IMG/VR virus record: IMGVR_UViG_3300031951_000060
Coordinates: 36,598 to 100,597 of that record
Reading direction: 5' to 3' (one strand)
DNA from: a virus
Length of the DNA stretch: 64,000 bases
Shown: positions 51,690-58,183 of the stretch, one piece after another
Layout: each line of letters starts with the position of its first letter
How positions within the stretch are numbered: the stretch's first letter is position 1
The notes under the pieces: generated by a model
Seen by the model: only the letters and a program-made list of their open reading frames with translations
Databases searched by the model: none
Told to the model about the DNA's origin: nothing
Position numbers and translations under genes: made by a program

Positions 51690-51773
51690 AGTCCCTCACA
51701 GGACCTTGGGATGGAATAGTTACCATTTCCTTTATATTCGGCCTTCGTGCTTGAATTCCTGTGAGGGATTTTA
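51690..51773 (+). ncRNA. Predicted structured RNA (three-way junction)
   Basis: A perfect 12-pair stem joins 51692-51703 (TCCCTCACAGGA) to 51757-51768 (TCCTGTGAGGGA). Inside are two hairpins: GGATGG...CCATTTCC (about 51709-51730) and ATTCGGC...GCTTGAAT (about 51736-51756). TTTT follows the closing strand, as in a terminator. A TATAGT-like -10 lies near 51682-51687. The size and layout fit a small RNA of about 80 bases rather than a simple terminator for hsp20. Confidence 0.6.
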
Positions 51774-51782
51774 ATTGGTAGG

Positions 51783-51788
51783 TATAAT
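51783..51788 (+). promoter_or_regulatory. -10 hexamer TATAAT, near-leaderless
   Basis: Ends 11 bases before the ATG at 51799 and lies directly after the structured RNA. Expected leader about four bases. Confidence 0.5.
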
Positions 51789-51798
51789 AATCCTATCT

Positions 51799-52071
51799 AT
51801 GACTGACAAAGAACTTCATAGGCAAAAGCAGGCTTATAAAAAAAGGCTGACAGAAATAAAACAGTCTAATGGGTGTGCAGACTGCGGAGAGAACAATCCA
51901 ATAGTTTTAGACTTTGATCACTTAAAAGATAAAAAATACAATATATCAAGAATGATACATGATGGGTTTTCCTGGAGATCTATCAAAAAAGAGATAGAAA
52001 AATGTCAGGTAGTATGTGCTAACTGCCATAGAATAAGGACGTATAATAGACTTATAGAAAAGGCCTGCTAA
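51799..52071 (+). CDS. HNH endonuclease
   Basis: A 90-residue protein (ATG 51799). CADCGEN, VLDFDHLKDKKYNIS and CANCHRIRTYNR give the HNH beta-beta-alpha metal site with its zinc-binding Cys pairs. Basic helical N-terminus. It may be a free-standing homing-type nuclease or cleave host DNA. Placed just after the structured RNA. Confidence 0.85.
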   Translation: MTDKELHRQKQAYKKRLTEIKQSNGCADCGENNPIVLDFDHLKDKKYNISRMIHDGFSWRSIKKEIEKCQVVCANCHRIRTYNRLIEKAC

Positions 52072-52090
52072 GGTCTACAAGCAGAAGGTA

Positions 52091-52099
52091 TGGTATACT
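52091..52099 (+). promoter_or_regulatory. Extended -10 promoter (TGGTATACT), leaderless
   Basis: TGG-TATACT ends exactly seven bases before the ATG at 52106, so transcription should begin on the start codon. Confidence 0.65.
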
Positions 52100-52105
52100 T
52101 TAACT

Positions 52106-52666
52106 ATGATTATTTTTGATGACCTGTCTATCAATAAAGAAGACTTGCTGAGAATTAAGGCTTACATCTCAAATCTACAAAATTGGATATCCGATGAAAA
52201 CGATCCTTTAATAGAAAAGGTAGAAATTCTCGGATCTGGTGTTCCAACTTATGATATTTCTGATCAGATAGTTTCTTGGCTAAAGTCTTTTGCACAACGC
52301 AACAGATTAGATGTAAATAATGTTGTTAATATTTATGCTATTAAACTAAACAAAAAAGACAACAAAGAAGATATTGACTATGAACAACCAAAATATTTCA
52401 ACAATGAGTTATTGTCTGTAATATTCTTTTTAGATGACTCTGATGCCCACATGTTTATTTTTAATGAAGGCGAAGAGTCAAAAGAGGAAGATCTAACTGT
52501 TTATACAATGTTTTCTCCAGTATCTGGAAGAGGCTTTGTATTAGACACCACCAAGTGGCATGCCTATTCTTTGCCATCTGGAATTGATGCTCAATATTTA
52601 ATTAAAGTTGATTTTGAAGGAAAGATTGTAAGCAATCAGGCTTCTACAGTCTACGACTTGGAGTAA
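52106..52666 (+). CDS. Hypothetical protein, possibly oxygenase-like
   Basis: A 186-residue protein with leaderless-type promoter. The C-terminal part (VIFFLDDSDAHMFIFNEG; FSPVSGRGFVLDTTKWHAYSLPSGIDAQYLIKVDF) resembles a double-stranded beta helix with a His that could bind metal, but the partner ligands are not clear. Function unknown. Confidence 0.5.
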   Translation: MIIFDDLSINKEDLLRIKAYISNLQNWISDENDPLIEKVEILGSGVPTYDISDQIVSWLKSFAQRNRLDVNNVVNIYAIKLNKKDNKEDIDYEQPKYFNNELLSVIFFLDDSDAHMFIFNEGEESKEEDLTVYTMFSPVSGRGFVLDTTKWHAYSLPSGIDAQYLIKVDFEGKIVSNQASTVYDLE

Positions 52667-52669
52667 TTT

Positions 52670-53824
52670 ATGCCGTACAAGATTGGTGCTAAAGGGTCAT
52701 ATGGTTGTGATGGATATCCAGCCCTAAAAGAAGGCACCAACGAGGTTATGGGATGTCATAAGACTCGTTCTGAGGCTGCAGCACAGATTTACGCTATAAA
52801 CCGCTCTGAGGGCAATATAGGCAAAGCAATGGTCAAAGAGGGCGACATGGTTATGGCCCCACATGAAGAAGAAATGTATGTTGGTCGTGTTGTTCATGTT
52901 ATGACAGAAGGAATGTTAGGAACTCCAGGATCAGAATATTCCATTGAGGCAAGCCCCACTGAGCCAGCAATATTAATACAATTATTTGAAATGGAAGAAG
53001 GCGGTCTTGAAGAGACTGAGTATTTTGTTGGAGCAAAAGCATCAGAAGTAATGGTTATGCCTTCATTAGAATCAAACATAGGAATGGATAAATCTGTATC
53101 TGGCAGTCCTTCTGATGATGAAGAGGATGACGAAGACGAAGAGGATGATGTTGAAAAAGCATATGAAGGATGTGGTTGTCCAATGTGTAAAGAATTAGAT
53201 GTAACCTGTGACCAATGTCCTCAATGTCAATCTGGTGAAATGAAGTCAGACTGCTGCGCCAATGTAAACAAAAAGGCCCCATGCTGGGATGGGTACGTGC
53301 AAAGAGGGATGAAGCCTGGTGATGGCGGACGCATGGTTCCCAATTGTGTTCCCGCAGAAAAAGCAGACGATCTTTGGGAAGATGATGACACGGTAGTTTA
53401 TGAAACAGATTCAGTATCCAAGGCTGAGGGGTATTCTCCACCAGCAGGTGCTCGTGCAGCAGCACGTAAAGCAATTAAATTCAAAGAGCAGGGTAAAGCA
53501 AAAGGCGCAGGTACATCAGTAGGGTGGACTCGTGCAGGACAACTTGCAAGAGGTGAAACACTTTCACTAAGCACAGTTAAAAGAATGTATTCTTATTTTT
53601 CTCGTCATGAGGTAGATAAAAAGGGGAAGGATTGGGCGAATCAATCTAATCCGTCTAATGGGTACATTATGTGGTTAGCATGGGGTGGGGATGCTGGCTT
53701 TGCATGGTCACGTCGTATCGTGAATGCAGAAAAGGATAAGGCTTTATTTGCTGATACCTTTAATTCAATAGAAAAACAAAGCAAGAAAGTCCGTGGTAGC
53801 GGTAATGTCGTCTGGGAAATTTAA
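52670..53824 (+). CDS. Phage protein with Cys-rich centre and conserved C-terminal domain
   Basis: A 384-residue protein. The N-terminus (KGSYGCDGYPALKEG...MGCHKTRSEAAAQIYAIN) is the short domain often fused to phage portal or protease modules. The acidic middle (EEDDEDEEDD) and Cys cluster (CGCPMC, CDQCPQC, DCCANV) follow. The end GWTRAGQLARGETLSLSTVKRM and GYIMWLAWGGDAGFAWSRR is a recurrent phage domain of unknown role. Could be a minor virion or head-associated protein; no protease motif seen. Confidence 0.6.
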   Translation: MPYKIGAKGSYGCDGYPALKEGTNEVMGCHKTRSEAAAQIYAINRSEGNIGKAMVKEGDMVMAPHEEEMYVGRVVHVMTEGMLGTPGSEYSIEASPTEPAILIQLFEMEEGGLEETEYFVGAKASEVMVMPSLESNIGMDKSVSGSPSDDEEDDEDEEDDVEKAYEGCGCPMCKELDVTCDQCPQCQSGEMKSDCCANVNKKAPCWDGYVQRGMKPGDGGRMVPNCVPAEKADDLWEDDDTVVYETDSVSKAEGYSPPAGARAAARKAIKFKEQGKAKGAGTSVGWTRAGQLARGETLSLSTVKRMYSYFSRHEVDKKGKDWANQSNPSNGYIMWLAWGGDAGFAWSRRIVNAEKDKALFADTFNSIEKQSKKVRGSGNVVWEI

Positions 53825-53945
53825 AAGACACGACAAGTTTAATCCTATTCAAATTAAAGATGGGATGATTGTTCGTCTTAGAAAAGATGGGACAATAAAA
53901 GCAGTCCTCGGCAAATTCGGTGAATATAAGAAGGATAAAAAATAA
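53805..53945 (+). CDS. Small basic protein
   Basis: A 46-residue Lys-rich open frame starting within the end of the previous gene and overlapping the SAM decarboxylase start (TAATG). MIVRLRKDGTIKAVLGKFGEY forms a likely beta hairpin. Coupled placement supports it. Function unknown. Confidence 0.5.
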   Translation: MSSGKFKRHDKFNPIQIKDGMIVRLRKDGTIKAVLGKFGEYKKDKK

Positions 53946-54337
53946 TGGCACTACATAATCAATTATTAGTAAATGGATACTCAATCAATCCAATCAAAAT
54001 AGAAAAAGATGCTATAGATTGGATGACAGATCTTGTTAATAGTATAGATATGAAAATCATCCAAGGTCCATATGCCTCATACGTTAGCAAAGAGGGAAAC
54101 AGAGGTTTAACATGTGTAGTTATGATAGAGACTTCACATATAGCATTACACATATGGGATGAGCCATCTCCTGGAGAAATTCAGTTCGATCTTTATACCT
54201 GTGGTGAACTTAATATCGATTTAGTTCTTAAAAAATTAGAAAATGGATTAGGATTATTTGATTATAAGTATATCGTGTTAGAAAGAGAAACTGGCTTTAA
54301 TGTTTTAAATATAAATGGCAAGGACCAAACAAAATAA
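53945..54337 (+). CDS. S-adenosylmethionine decarboxylase-like
   Basis: A 130-residue protein. VVMIETSHIALHIWDEPSPGEIQFDLYTCGELNIDLVL matches the AdoMetDC/SpeH-type core: the Ser that becomes the pyruvoyl group, the His, and the DLYTCG segment with the catalytic Cys. It would make decarboxylated SAM for polyamines, which package and stabilise phage DNA. The first part lacks clear landmarks; self-cleavage at the Thr-Ser bond is predicted, not shown. Confidence 0.8.
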   Translation: MALHNQLLVNGYSINPIKIEKDAIDWMTDLVNSIDMKIIQGPYASYVSKEGNRGLTCVVMIETSHIALHIWDEPSPGEIQFDLYTCGELNIDLVLKKLENGLGLFDYKYIVLERETGFNVLNINGKDQTK

Positions 54338-54338
54338 A

Positions 54339-54434
54339 ATGGGGTCCGTTGTCAAGAAGCGTCGCAAGCGCATGGCCAAGAAGAAGCACAGAAAGAGATT
54401 AAAAAGACAACGATGGGCAAGACGGAACAAGTAA
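54339..54434 (+). CDS. Ribosomal protein bS22-like peptide
   Basis: A 31-residue, extremely basic peptide from the internal ATG at 54339 (a longer frame begins at 54315). MGSVVKKRRKRMAKKKHRK is nearly the start of actinobacterial 30S protein bS22 (MGSVIKKRRKRMSKKKHRK...), a short peptide bound in the small subunit near the decoding region. The C-terminus differs. It overlaps the SAM decarboxylase end from 54315 only and the thioredoxin start. AAGGA lies at 54320-54324. Recognition of the family is strong, but bS22 is very short. Confidence 0.8.
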   Translation: MGSVVKKRRKRMAKKKHRKRLKRQRWARRNK

Positions 54435-54694
54435 AAGAACTAATTCATTTCACAGCAGACTGGTGTGTTCCATGCAAAAAAATGGAACCAATAATAAATC
54501 AGTTTATTTTAGATAATCCTGAAATAAAATATTCTAAAATAAATATAGAAAAGGATAAGGCTGATTTTGATTTTTTTAATAAAAAGTATAACATTATGTC
54601 TGTTCCAACCTTTATGGGGTTTGTTGATCAAAAACTAATAGATACTCATTCTGGAGTTGCATCTGCCTTTACATTAAAATCTTTATTCGGATAA
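54413..54694 (+). CDS. Thioredoxin-like protein
   Basis: A 93-residue thioredoxin fold with the active site DWCVPCKK, and cis-Pro in SVPTFMGF. Similar in length to phage thioredoxins. It could reduce phage ribonucleotide reductase or other enzymes; no reductase is in the window. Starts inside the bS22-like gene; its end overlaps the convergent minus gene. Confidence 0.88.
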   Translation: MGKTEQVKELIHFTADWCVPCKKMEPIINQFILDNPEIKYSKINIEKDKADFDFFNKKYNIMSVPTFMGFVDQKLIDTHSGVASAFTLKSLFG

Positions 54695-54838
54695 AAAGTT
54701 TTTAAATAACTCCATAATCTCTGCAGTATATTTATCATAATCTATATCCAAAATTAAATGGCCATCTGGCAATTTATGAACTTTAATTTCTTGTCCTATT
54801 TTGAACAAAATGTCTTTTAACTGATGTTGTAGTTCCAT
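54683..54838 (-). CDS. Small hypothetical protein
   Basis: A 51-residue protein on the minus strand, preceded by AGGA. Helix (ELQHQLKDILFKIGQE) then two strands and a final helix. Convergent with thioredoxin, overlapping by 12 bases. Function unknown. Confidence 0.55.
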   Translation of the reverse strand: MELQHQLKDILFKIGQEIKVHKLPDGHLILDIDYDKYTAEIMELFKNFLSE

Positions 54839-54851
54839 GATCCTATTTTAG

Positions 54852-54924
54852 CACCCCTGGTTGGATTCGAACCAACGACAAACGGATTAGAAGTCCGCTA
54901 CTCTATCCACTGAGTTACAGGGGT
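54852..54924 (-). tRNA. tRNA-Arg (TCT)
   Basis: Minus-strand cloverleaf: acceptor ACCCCTG with CAGGGGT, anticodon loop CTTCTAA giving TCT, T-arm GTTGG-TTCGAAT-CCAAC. No CCA encoded. Confidence 0.93.
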
Positions 54925-54930
54925 ATATTG

Positions 54931-55308
54931 TTATGTATATACTATCTTACTGATGCCAGACTTAACAATTACATCATAACAAAATTCACAAGGTCTTGAT
55001 AGTCTTGTTTGGCCAGATCTATTAACTCTTGCAATGTATATTTTTGCACCCTTTAGCCCAGAAACCTTTTTAATAGCATCAACTTCGGCATGAATATGAG
55101 CATCTGCAATGATATCTTCTTTATTATTATTCAATACTTGAGGATGGTTCCTTACCTTATTTATACCAGTAGATATAATTCTTCCGCCACGAACAATGAT
55201 TGCTCCGTGCTTGTATCTTCTAACCTGTGATGATCTTGCCAGATTAGCAGCAATAGCCAGATATCTTTCTTCTGACTTAGAGAAATTACTTACAACTTCC
55301 TTCGGCAT
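54931..55308 (-). CDS. Zinc-dependent deaminase, dCMP/cytidine-type
   Basis: A 125-residue protein. HAEVDAIKK contains the His and catalytic Glu and RPCEFCYDVIVKSGI the PCxxC zinc site of the cytidine/dCMP deaminase superfamily. Also RYKHGAIIVRGGRIISTGINK at the N-terminus, the usual substrate-side strand. It probably supplies dUMP or edits bases. Lies between two tRNA genes on the same strand. Confidence 0.85.
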   Translation of the reverse strand: MPKEVVSNFSKSEERYLAIAANLARSSQVRRYKHGAIIVRGGRIISTGINKVRNHPQVLNNNKEDIIADAHIHAEVDAIKKVSGLKGAKIYIARVNRSGQTRLSRPCEFCYDVIVKSGISKIVYT

Positions 55309-55343
55309 TTACAACACTTACCTTATCTTTTAAATAACTTACG

Positions 55344-55416
55344 TACCCCTGGTTGGATTCGAACCAACGCTTGCACAATTTTAAGTCGTGTGCCTCTACC
55401 ACTGGGCTACAAGGGC
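55344..55416 (-). tRNA. tRNA-Leu (TAA) with short variable loop
   Basis: Acceptor GCCCTTG with CAGGGGT (two wobble pairs), anticodon stem CACGA/TTGTG around CTTAAAA giving TAA, variable loop of only five bases (CAAGC), T-arm GTTGG-TTCGAAT-CCAAC, discriminator A. Leucine tRNAs normally have a long variable arm. Confidence 0.85.
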
Positions 55417-55584
55417 TTGGGTGCCAGTCACGAAGTCCGTTTCTACGGAAGAATCAACTACTGGCTCTGCTCCTTAGATGCTGTCTGCTTGGGCCTGTTC
55501 GACACAGGTTATTCAACGACTACCACCAGCGTAATTTTCAGGGCAGTTGTACTCATCGAGAGGTCGAATTCCTGATGAGCCTTG
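55417..55584. ncRNA. Structured segment between tRNA genes
   Basis: 168 bases without a convincing gene. Several stems can form: GCCAGT with ACTGGC enclosing CCGT-TTCT-ACGG (55423-55464), CCTGT-TCGAC-ACAGG (about 55494-55508), and CTCATC with GATGAG enclosing AGG/CCT (about 55552-55579). It may be a small RNA or decayed tRNA-like sequence. Strand unknown; flanking tRNAs are minus. Confidence 0.4.
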
Positions 55585-55658
55585 TAGAGCAGGTAGGACT
55601 TGAACCTACGATAACCGAATTATGAGTTCGGGGCCTTGACCAACTTGGCTACTGCTCC
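55585..55658 (-). tRNA. tRNA-Met or tRNA-Ile2 (CAT)
   Basis: Acceptor GGAGCAG with CTGCTCT, anticodon stem CCGAA/TTCGG around CTCATAA giving CAT, T-arm GTAGG-TTCAAGT-CCTAC. Elongator Met or lysidine-modified Ile2 cannot be separated by eye. Confidence 0.9.
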
Positions 55659-55667
55659 TTAAACCTA

Positions 55668-55829
55668 CTATTCGTAATCTTCTTCTATACCGTCTTCGTT
55701 CCAATCATCATGAAAACGAGGGGAGTCTTGAAACATCCCCCAGGTAGGCTGATCTTCTACCATATCTTGTCCAAACATAGATGAATATGTGTCGTTATAC
55801 ATAACTGCTTCTGCAAATGATCTGCTCAT
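55668..55829 (-). CDS. Small acidic protein
   Basis: A 53-residue protein from the ATG at 55829 with AAAGG upstream (a longer frame to 55877 is not needed). Strongly acidic at the end (DDWNEDGIEEDYE). Consensus promoter upstream. Could be an early anti-host peptide; function unknown. Confidence 0.55.
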   Translation of the reverse strand: MSRSFAEAVMYNDTYSSMFGQDMVEDQPTWGMFQDSPRFHDDWNEDGIEEDYE

Positions 55830-55860
55830 TTTACTGCCTTTCTGTTTAGGTTGTATACTA

Positions 55861-55890
55861 ATTATAGAACAAGGCAAGGTAGATTGTCAA
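55861..55890 (-). promoter_or_regulatory. Consensus promoter (minus)
   Basis: TTGACA (55885-55890), 18-base spacer, TATAAT (55861-55866). About 32 bases before the ATG at 55829. May also feed the tRNA-Met, Leu and Arg genes and the deaminase. Confidence 0.75.
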
Positions 55891-56189
55891 ATACCGTCGT
55901 CTTCAAGCCTTCGCAATATTTCTGCGGTATTTGGATCAGCAAGCATTTCATCAAGAGCCTGTTTAACTGCAGGCCTCATTTCTGGCAGGGTATATAAATC
56001 ATTCTTCGTAATATTATATAATAACTGCCTTATTCTTTCACAATCATCATGTCTATACCATGTAGAACAGTATAGTTTTTCATCATACTCAACAATATTC
56101 GGACAAGACTTATAGTCTTCAACGATCTGGTCTATAATGACTTTTTGAGCCTTTTTACAGCCATTACAGGGACAGGCCCAATTAGACAC
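55887..56189 (-). CDS. Cys-rich hypothetical protein
   Basis: A 100-residue protein. CPCNGC near the start with further Cys (C29, C41, C50) and a helical acidic tail (EMLADPNTAEILRRLEDDG) suggests a metal-bound N-terminus. Overlaps the CDGSH gene by eight bases. Confidence 0.55.
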   Translation of the reverse strand: MSNWACPCNGCKKAQKVIIDQIVEDYKSCPNIVEYDEKLYCSTWYRHDDCERIRQLLYNITKNDLYTLPEMRPAVKQALDEMLADPNTAEILRRLEDDGI

Positions 56190-56367
56190 CCTTGACCTTC
56201 TTAACAGCCTCTATCGCAAGCATCTTCATTCCAAGGGCATTTGAATGGCTAACCTCTATATCAATAGCCTCAATTTCTGCAATAATCTTATCTTTTACAG
56301 CCTTAACAACTTTATGTGTACCGTTGCACTCAGGATATTCAGTTGAAAATCCACATCCACAGGGCAT
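56182..56367 (-). CDS. CDGSH iron-sulfur domain protein (mitoNEET-like)
   Basis: A 61-residue protein. C3-G-C5-G-F-S8-x3-P12-x-C14-N-G-T-H18 fits the CDGSH motif (C-x-C-x2-S-x3-P-x-C-[D/N]-G-T-H) with three Cys and one His for a 2Fe-2S cluster. The rest is a helix, so it is one motif, where family members often have one or two. ATG overlaps the stop of the next gene upstream. Role could be redox or cluster transfer. Confidence 0.75.
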   Translation of the reverse strand: MPCGCGFSTEYPECNGTHKVVKAVKDKIIAEIEAIDIEVSHSNALGMKMLAIEAVKKVKGV

Positions 56368-56627
56368 TATACTAACTCCTCTTTGTTGTAAATTGTATCG
56401 AATATATCTCCAAAAGATTTTTCTGGAAAATCATTAAAATGATATGTTCCATCATCCTTTATATGCCAACCACGCCAGCCATCTGGTTCGCACCACATAG
56501 CAGAAGCAACCTTCATACTCTCAGGATCGTCAAGTGTTCGTGAGATAGAGTTATAAAAATCAACCTCTGCAAAGATAGCAAGGCGAAGTTTTTCCCACGA
56601 GAAAATTAATCTTATTAATCTATCCAT
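56367..56627 (-). CDS. Hypothetical protein
   Basis: An 86-residue protein from ATG 56627 (GTG 56642 is an alternative). Trp-rich centre (WCEPDGWRGWHIKDDGTYHF) and acidic C-terminus. No motif recognised. Overlaps neighbours in a minus-strand operon. Confidence 0.55.
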   Translation of the reverse strand: MDRLIRLIFSWEKLRLAIFAEVDFYNSISRTLDDPESMKVASAMWCEPDGWRGWHIKDDGTYHFNDFPEKSFGDIFDTIYNKEELV

Positions 56628-56793
56628 GCCTATGTGGTCCACCCCTTACTAACTCCCACTCACCTGTTTCTTTAGCAACAAAAACATCCCCTGTTTGTCT
56701 ATCAACAAGCATATACTTTTCGGGGCATTTAGTCTTAAGTGTAACTATGACAGACTTCTCTAACTCCGCAAACTCAATTGCTGATCTACTCAT
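56620..56793 (-). CDS. Small hypothetical protein
   Basis: A 57-residue protein; ATG 56793 follows AGGAG. Beta-rich (VIVTLKTKC, YMLVDRQTGDVFVAKETGEW). The longer frame to 56829 is unlikely as it lies in the previous gene. Confidence 0.55.
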   Translation of the reverse strand: MSRSAIEFAELEKSVIVTLKTKCPEKYMLVDRQTGDVFVAKETGEWELVRGGPHRHG

Positions 56794-56954
56794 GCTATTA
56801 CTCCTAACAAAAATCCTATAATTATACATAGCAATCCAACAGACCAGTAATAAGTTCCCTGTATATAGTCTCGTGTTATCTCTTTAATGATATGAGATGG
56901 CACTTCAATTAGTTCATCTTCATTATTAACATCTTCAAAATAATATTTTTTCAT
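56790..56954 (-). CDS. Small single-pass membrane protein
   Basis: A 54-residue protein with acidic N-terminal half (YYFEDVNNEDELIEVPSH) and a C-terminal membrane helix (about 37-54, GLLCIIIGFLLGVIA). AAGGA upstream; ATGA overlap with the next gene. Function unknown. Confidence 0.6.
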   Translation of the reverse strand: MKKYYFEDVNNEDELIEVPSHIIKEITRDYIQGTYYWSVGLLCIIIGFLLGVIA

Positions 56955-57061
56955 GAATGTTCCTTTTTAATATGTCTAGAAAGTGTATCATGTGCAAATA
57001 TGCCCCATCGTAACTCTATTTCTTTTTTACACAAATCACATATCACAAGTCTTTGGCTCAT
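56951..57061 (-). CDS. C2H2-like mini zinc finger
   Basis: A 36-residue peptide. CDLC (8-11) and His at 25, 30 and 35 (RHIKKEH) give a C2H2-type finger. First gene after a perfect promoter whose +1 falls on the start codon. Probably a DNA-binding early protein. Confidence 0.6.
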   Translation of the reverse strand: MSQRLVICDLCKKEIELRWGIFAHDTLSRHIKKEHS

Positions 57062-57067
57062 GTATCA

Positions 57068-57096
57068 ATTGTACCCTATTGCCAACAATATGTCAA
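57068..57096 (-). promoter_or_regulatory. Consensus promoter (minus), leaderless
   Basis: TTGACA (57091-57096), 17-base spacer, TACAAT (57068-57073); the hexamer ends seven bases before the ATG at 57061. It lies inside the end of the sulfotransferase gene. Confidence 0.75.
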
Positions 57097-57623
57097 TTAT
57101 CGAAAGAAATACTGATATTAAGAATTTCTTTATATATTTTTTCTTCTTCTGTTAAATCAACATCTTTCATAATTTCCTTGCACATATTATAATGTTTTGA
57201 GGTTTTTGATGTTTTTAAAAATCTTGTGCCTGGTCTATCATGAATATTATCAACAAAAGAATCTGATATTTTTTCTATATTTAATTTATTGCAAAGATAA
57301 TTTATGATATTGTCTACATTATCTAAATCTTCATATTTAAAAATAAGATCTACATGTTTTTTAGCATAATTAAAAAAAGAAATATATTCTTTTTTACATA
57401 TTAAAATTAAATTATATATAGATTTTGGGTTTGGCTCATACTCCAGTTCCATAGCAAGCCTTGATACTATACAATCTCTTGGATTTCGTACTATTGTCAA
57501 AACCAAATCATAATTACCCACCAATTCAACGTGAGTCTTATTCAAAACAATTCCAGTTTTTTGAAGAAAATGTTCAACTAAGAAATGTGTTCCAGATCTT
57601 GGATATGAGGGCAAGAGAATCAT
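57093..57623 (-). CDS. Sulfotransferase-like protein A
   Basis: A 176-residue protein. LLPSYPRSGTHFLVEHFL (4-21) is the 5'-phosphosulfate-binding loop of PAPS sulfotransferases, and VLTIVRNPRDCIVSRLA (around 41-57) the 3'-phosphate-binding strand and helix. KYEDLDN follows as in the family. Shorter than typical, with a compact substrate part. It would move sulfate from PAPS to a hydroxyl or amine. Tandem paralogue upstream. Confidence 0.82.
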   Translation of the reverse strand: MILLPSYPRSGTHFLVEHFLQKTGIVLNKTHVELVGNYDLVLTIVRNPRDCIVSRLAMELEYEPNPKSIYNLILICKKEYISFFNYAKKHVDLIFKYEDLDNVDNIINYLCNKLNIEKISDSFVDNIHDRPGTRFLKTSKTSKHYNMCKEIMKDVDLTEEEKIYKEILNISISFDN

Positions 57624-58180
57624 ATTTTAACCGATAGGGCTTCTGCTTCTTTGTAAAGTTCTATACAATCTGTCAAATCGAAATCTTTGTAATATTTAAA
57701 TACTTCATCGTATAATGGATTATCAACAAAACTTTTTCTAAAATAGTCTTTTTTCATAGACGTTTCAATTACTTTTAATTGGTGGTTCACTATTTCTAAA
57801 TTTACAGAACCATAGAAATGATCCCCAGTCTTGTCGCACATGAATTTAACAATTTTATTAATATTTTTAAAATCTTCAAGTTTAAAAATAATGTTGTTAT
57901 TTTTTAATATTGAGGCGTAATTATTTTTATATGCTTCTATAGGATATAGCAAATCTTTAAAATCAGCAATTGTCTTATTATTTTCATTATAGTTATACGC
58001 AATTGAAAAAGAAACAATGCTATCAAGTGGATTTCTTATTGGAGAAAATACATTGCCATAACTATTTCCAGAAAATAACTCTAAGTCATGAACATTGTGA
58101 ACTTTGCCATTGGACCCATTGTTATATGACAAAGTTAAAAAATTAGTGCCACTTCTTGGATATCCAAATACACAATTCAC
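57620..58180 (-). CDS. Sulfotransferase-like protein B
   Basis: A 186-residue paralogue of the next gene. VFGYPRSGTNFLTLSYN is the PAPS loop and FSPIRNPLDSIVSFSIA the 3'-phosphate site; FKLEDFKN matches KYEDLDN. GTG start at 58180. No Shine-Dalgarno is clear. The pair may sulfate two positions or form a dimer. Confidence 0.82.
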   Translation of the reverse strand: MNCVFGYPRSGTNFLTLSYNNGSNGKVHNVHDLELFSGNSYGNVFSPIRNPLDSIVSFSIAYNYNENNKTIADFKDLLYPIEAYKNNYASILKNNNIIFKLEDFKNINKIVKFMCDKTGDHFYGSVNLEIVNHQLKVIETSMKKDYFRKSFVDNPLYDEVFKYYKDFDLTDCIELYKEAEALSVKI

Positions 58181-58183
58181 AAT

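Noticed and set aside
55353-55625. Plus-strand open frame of 90 codons across the tRNA-Leu/Met region
   Set aside because: It runs through two minus-strand tRNA genes and has no recognised protein features.
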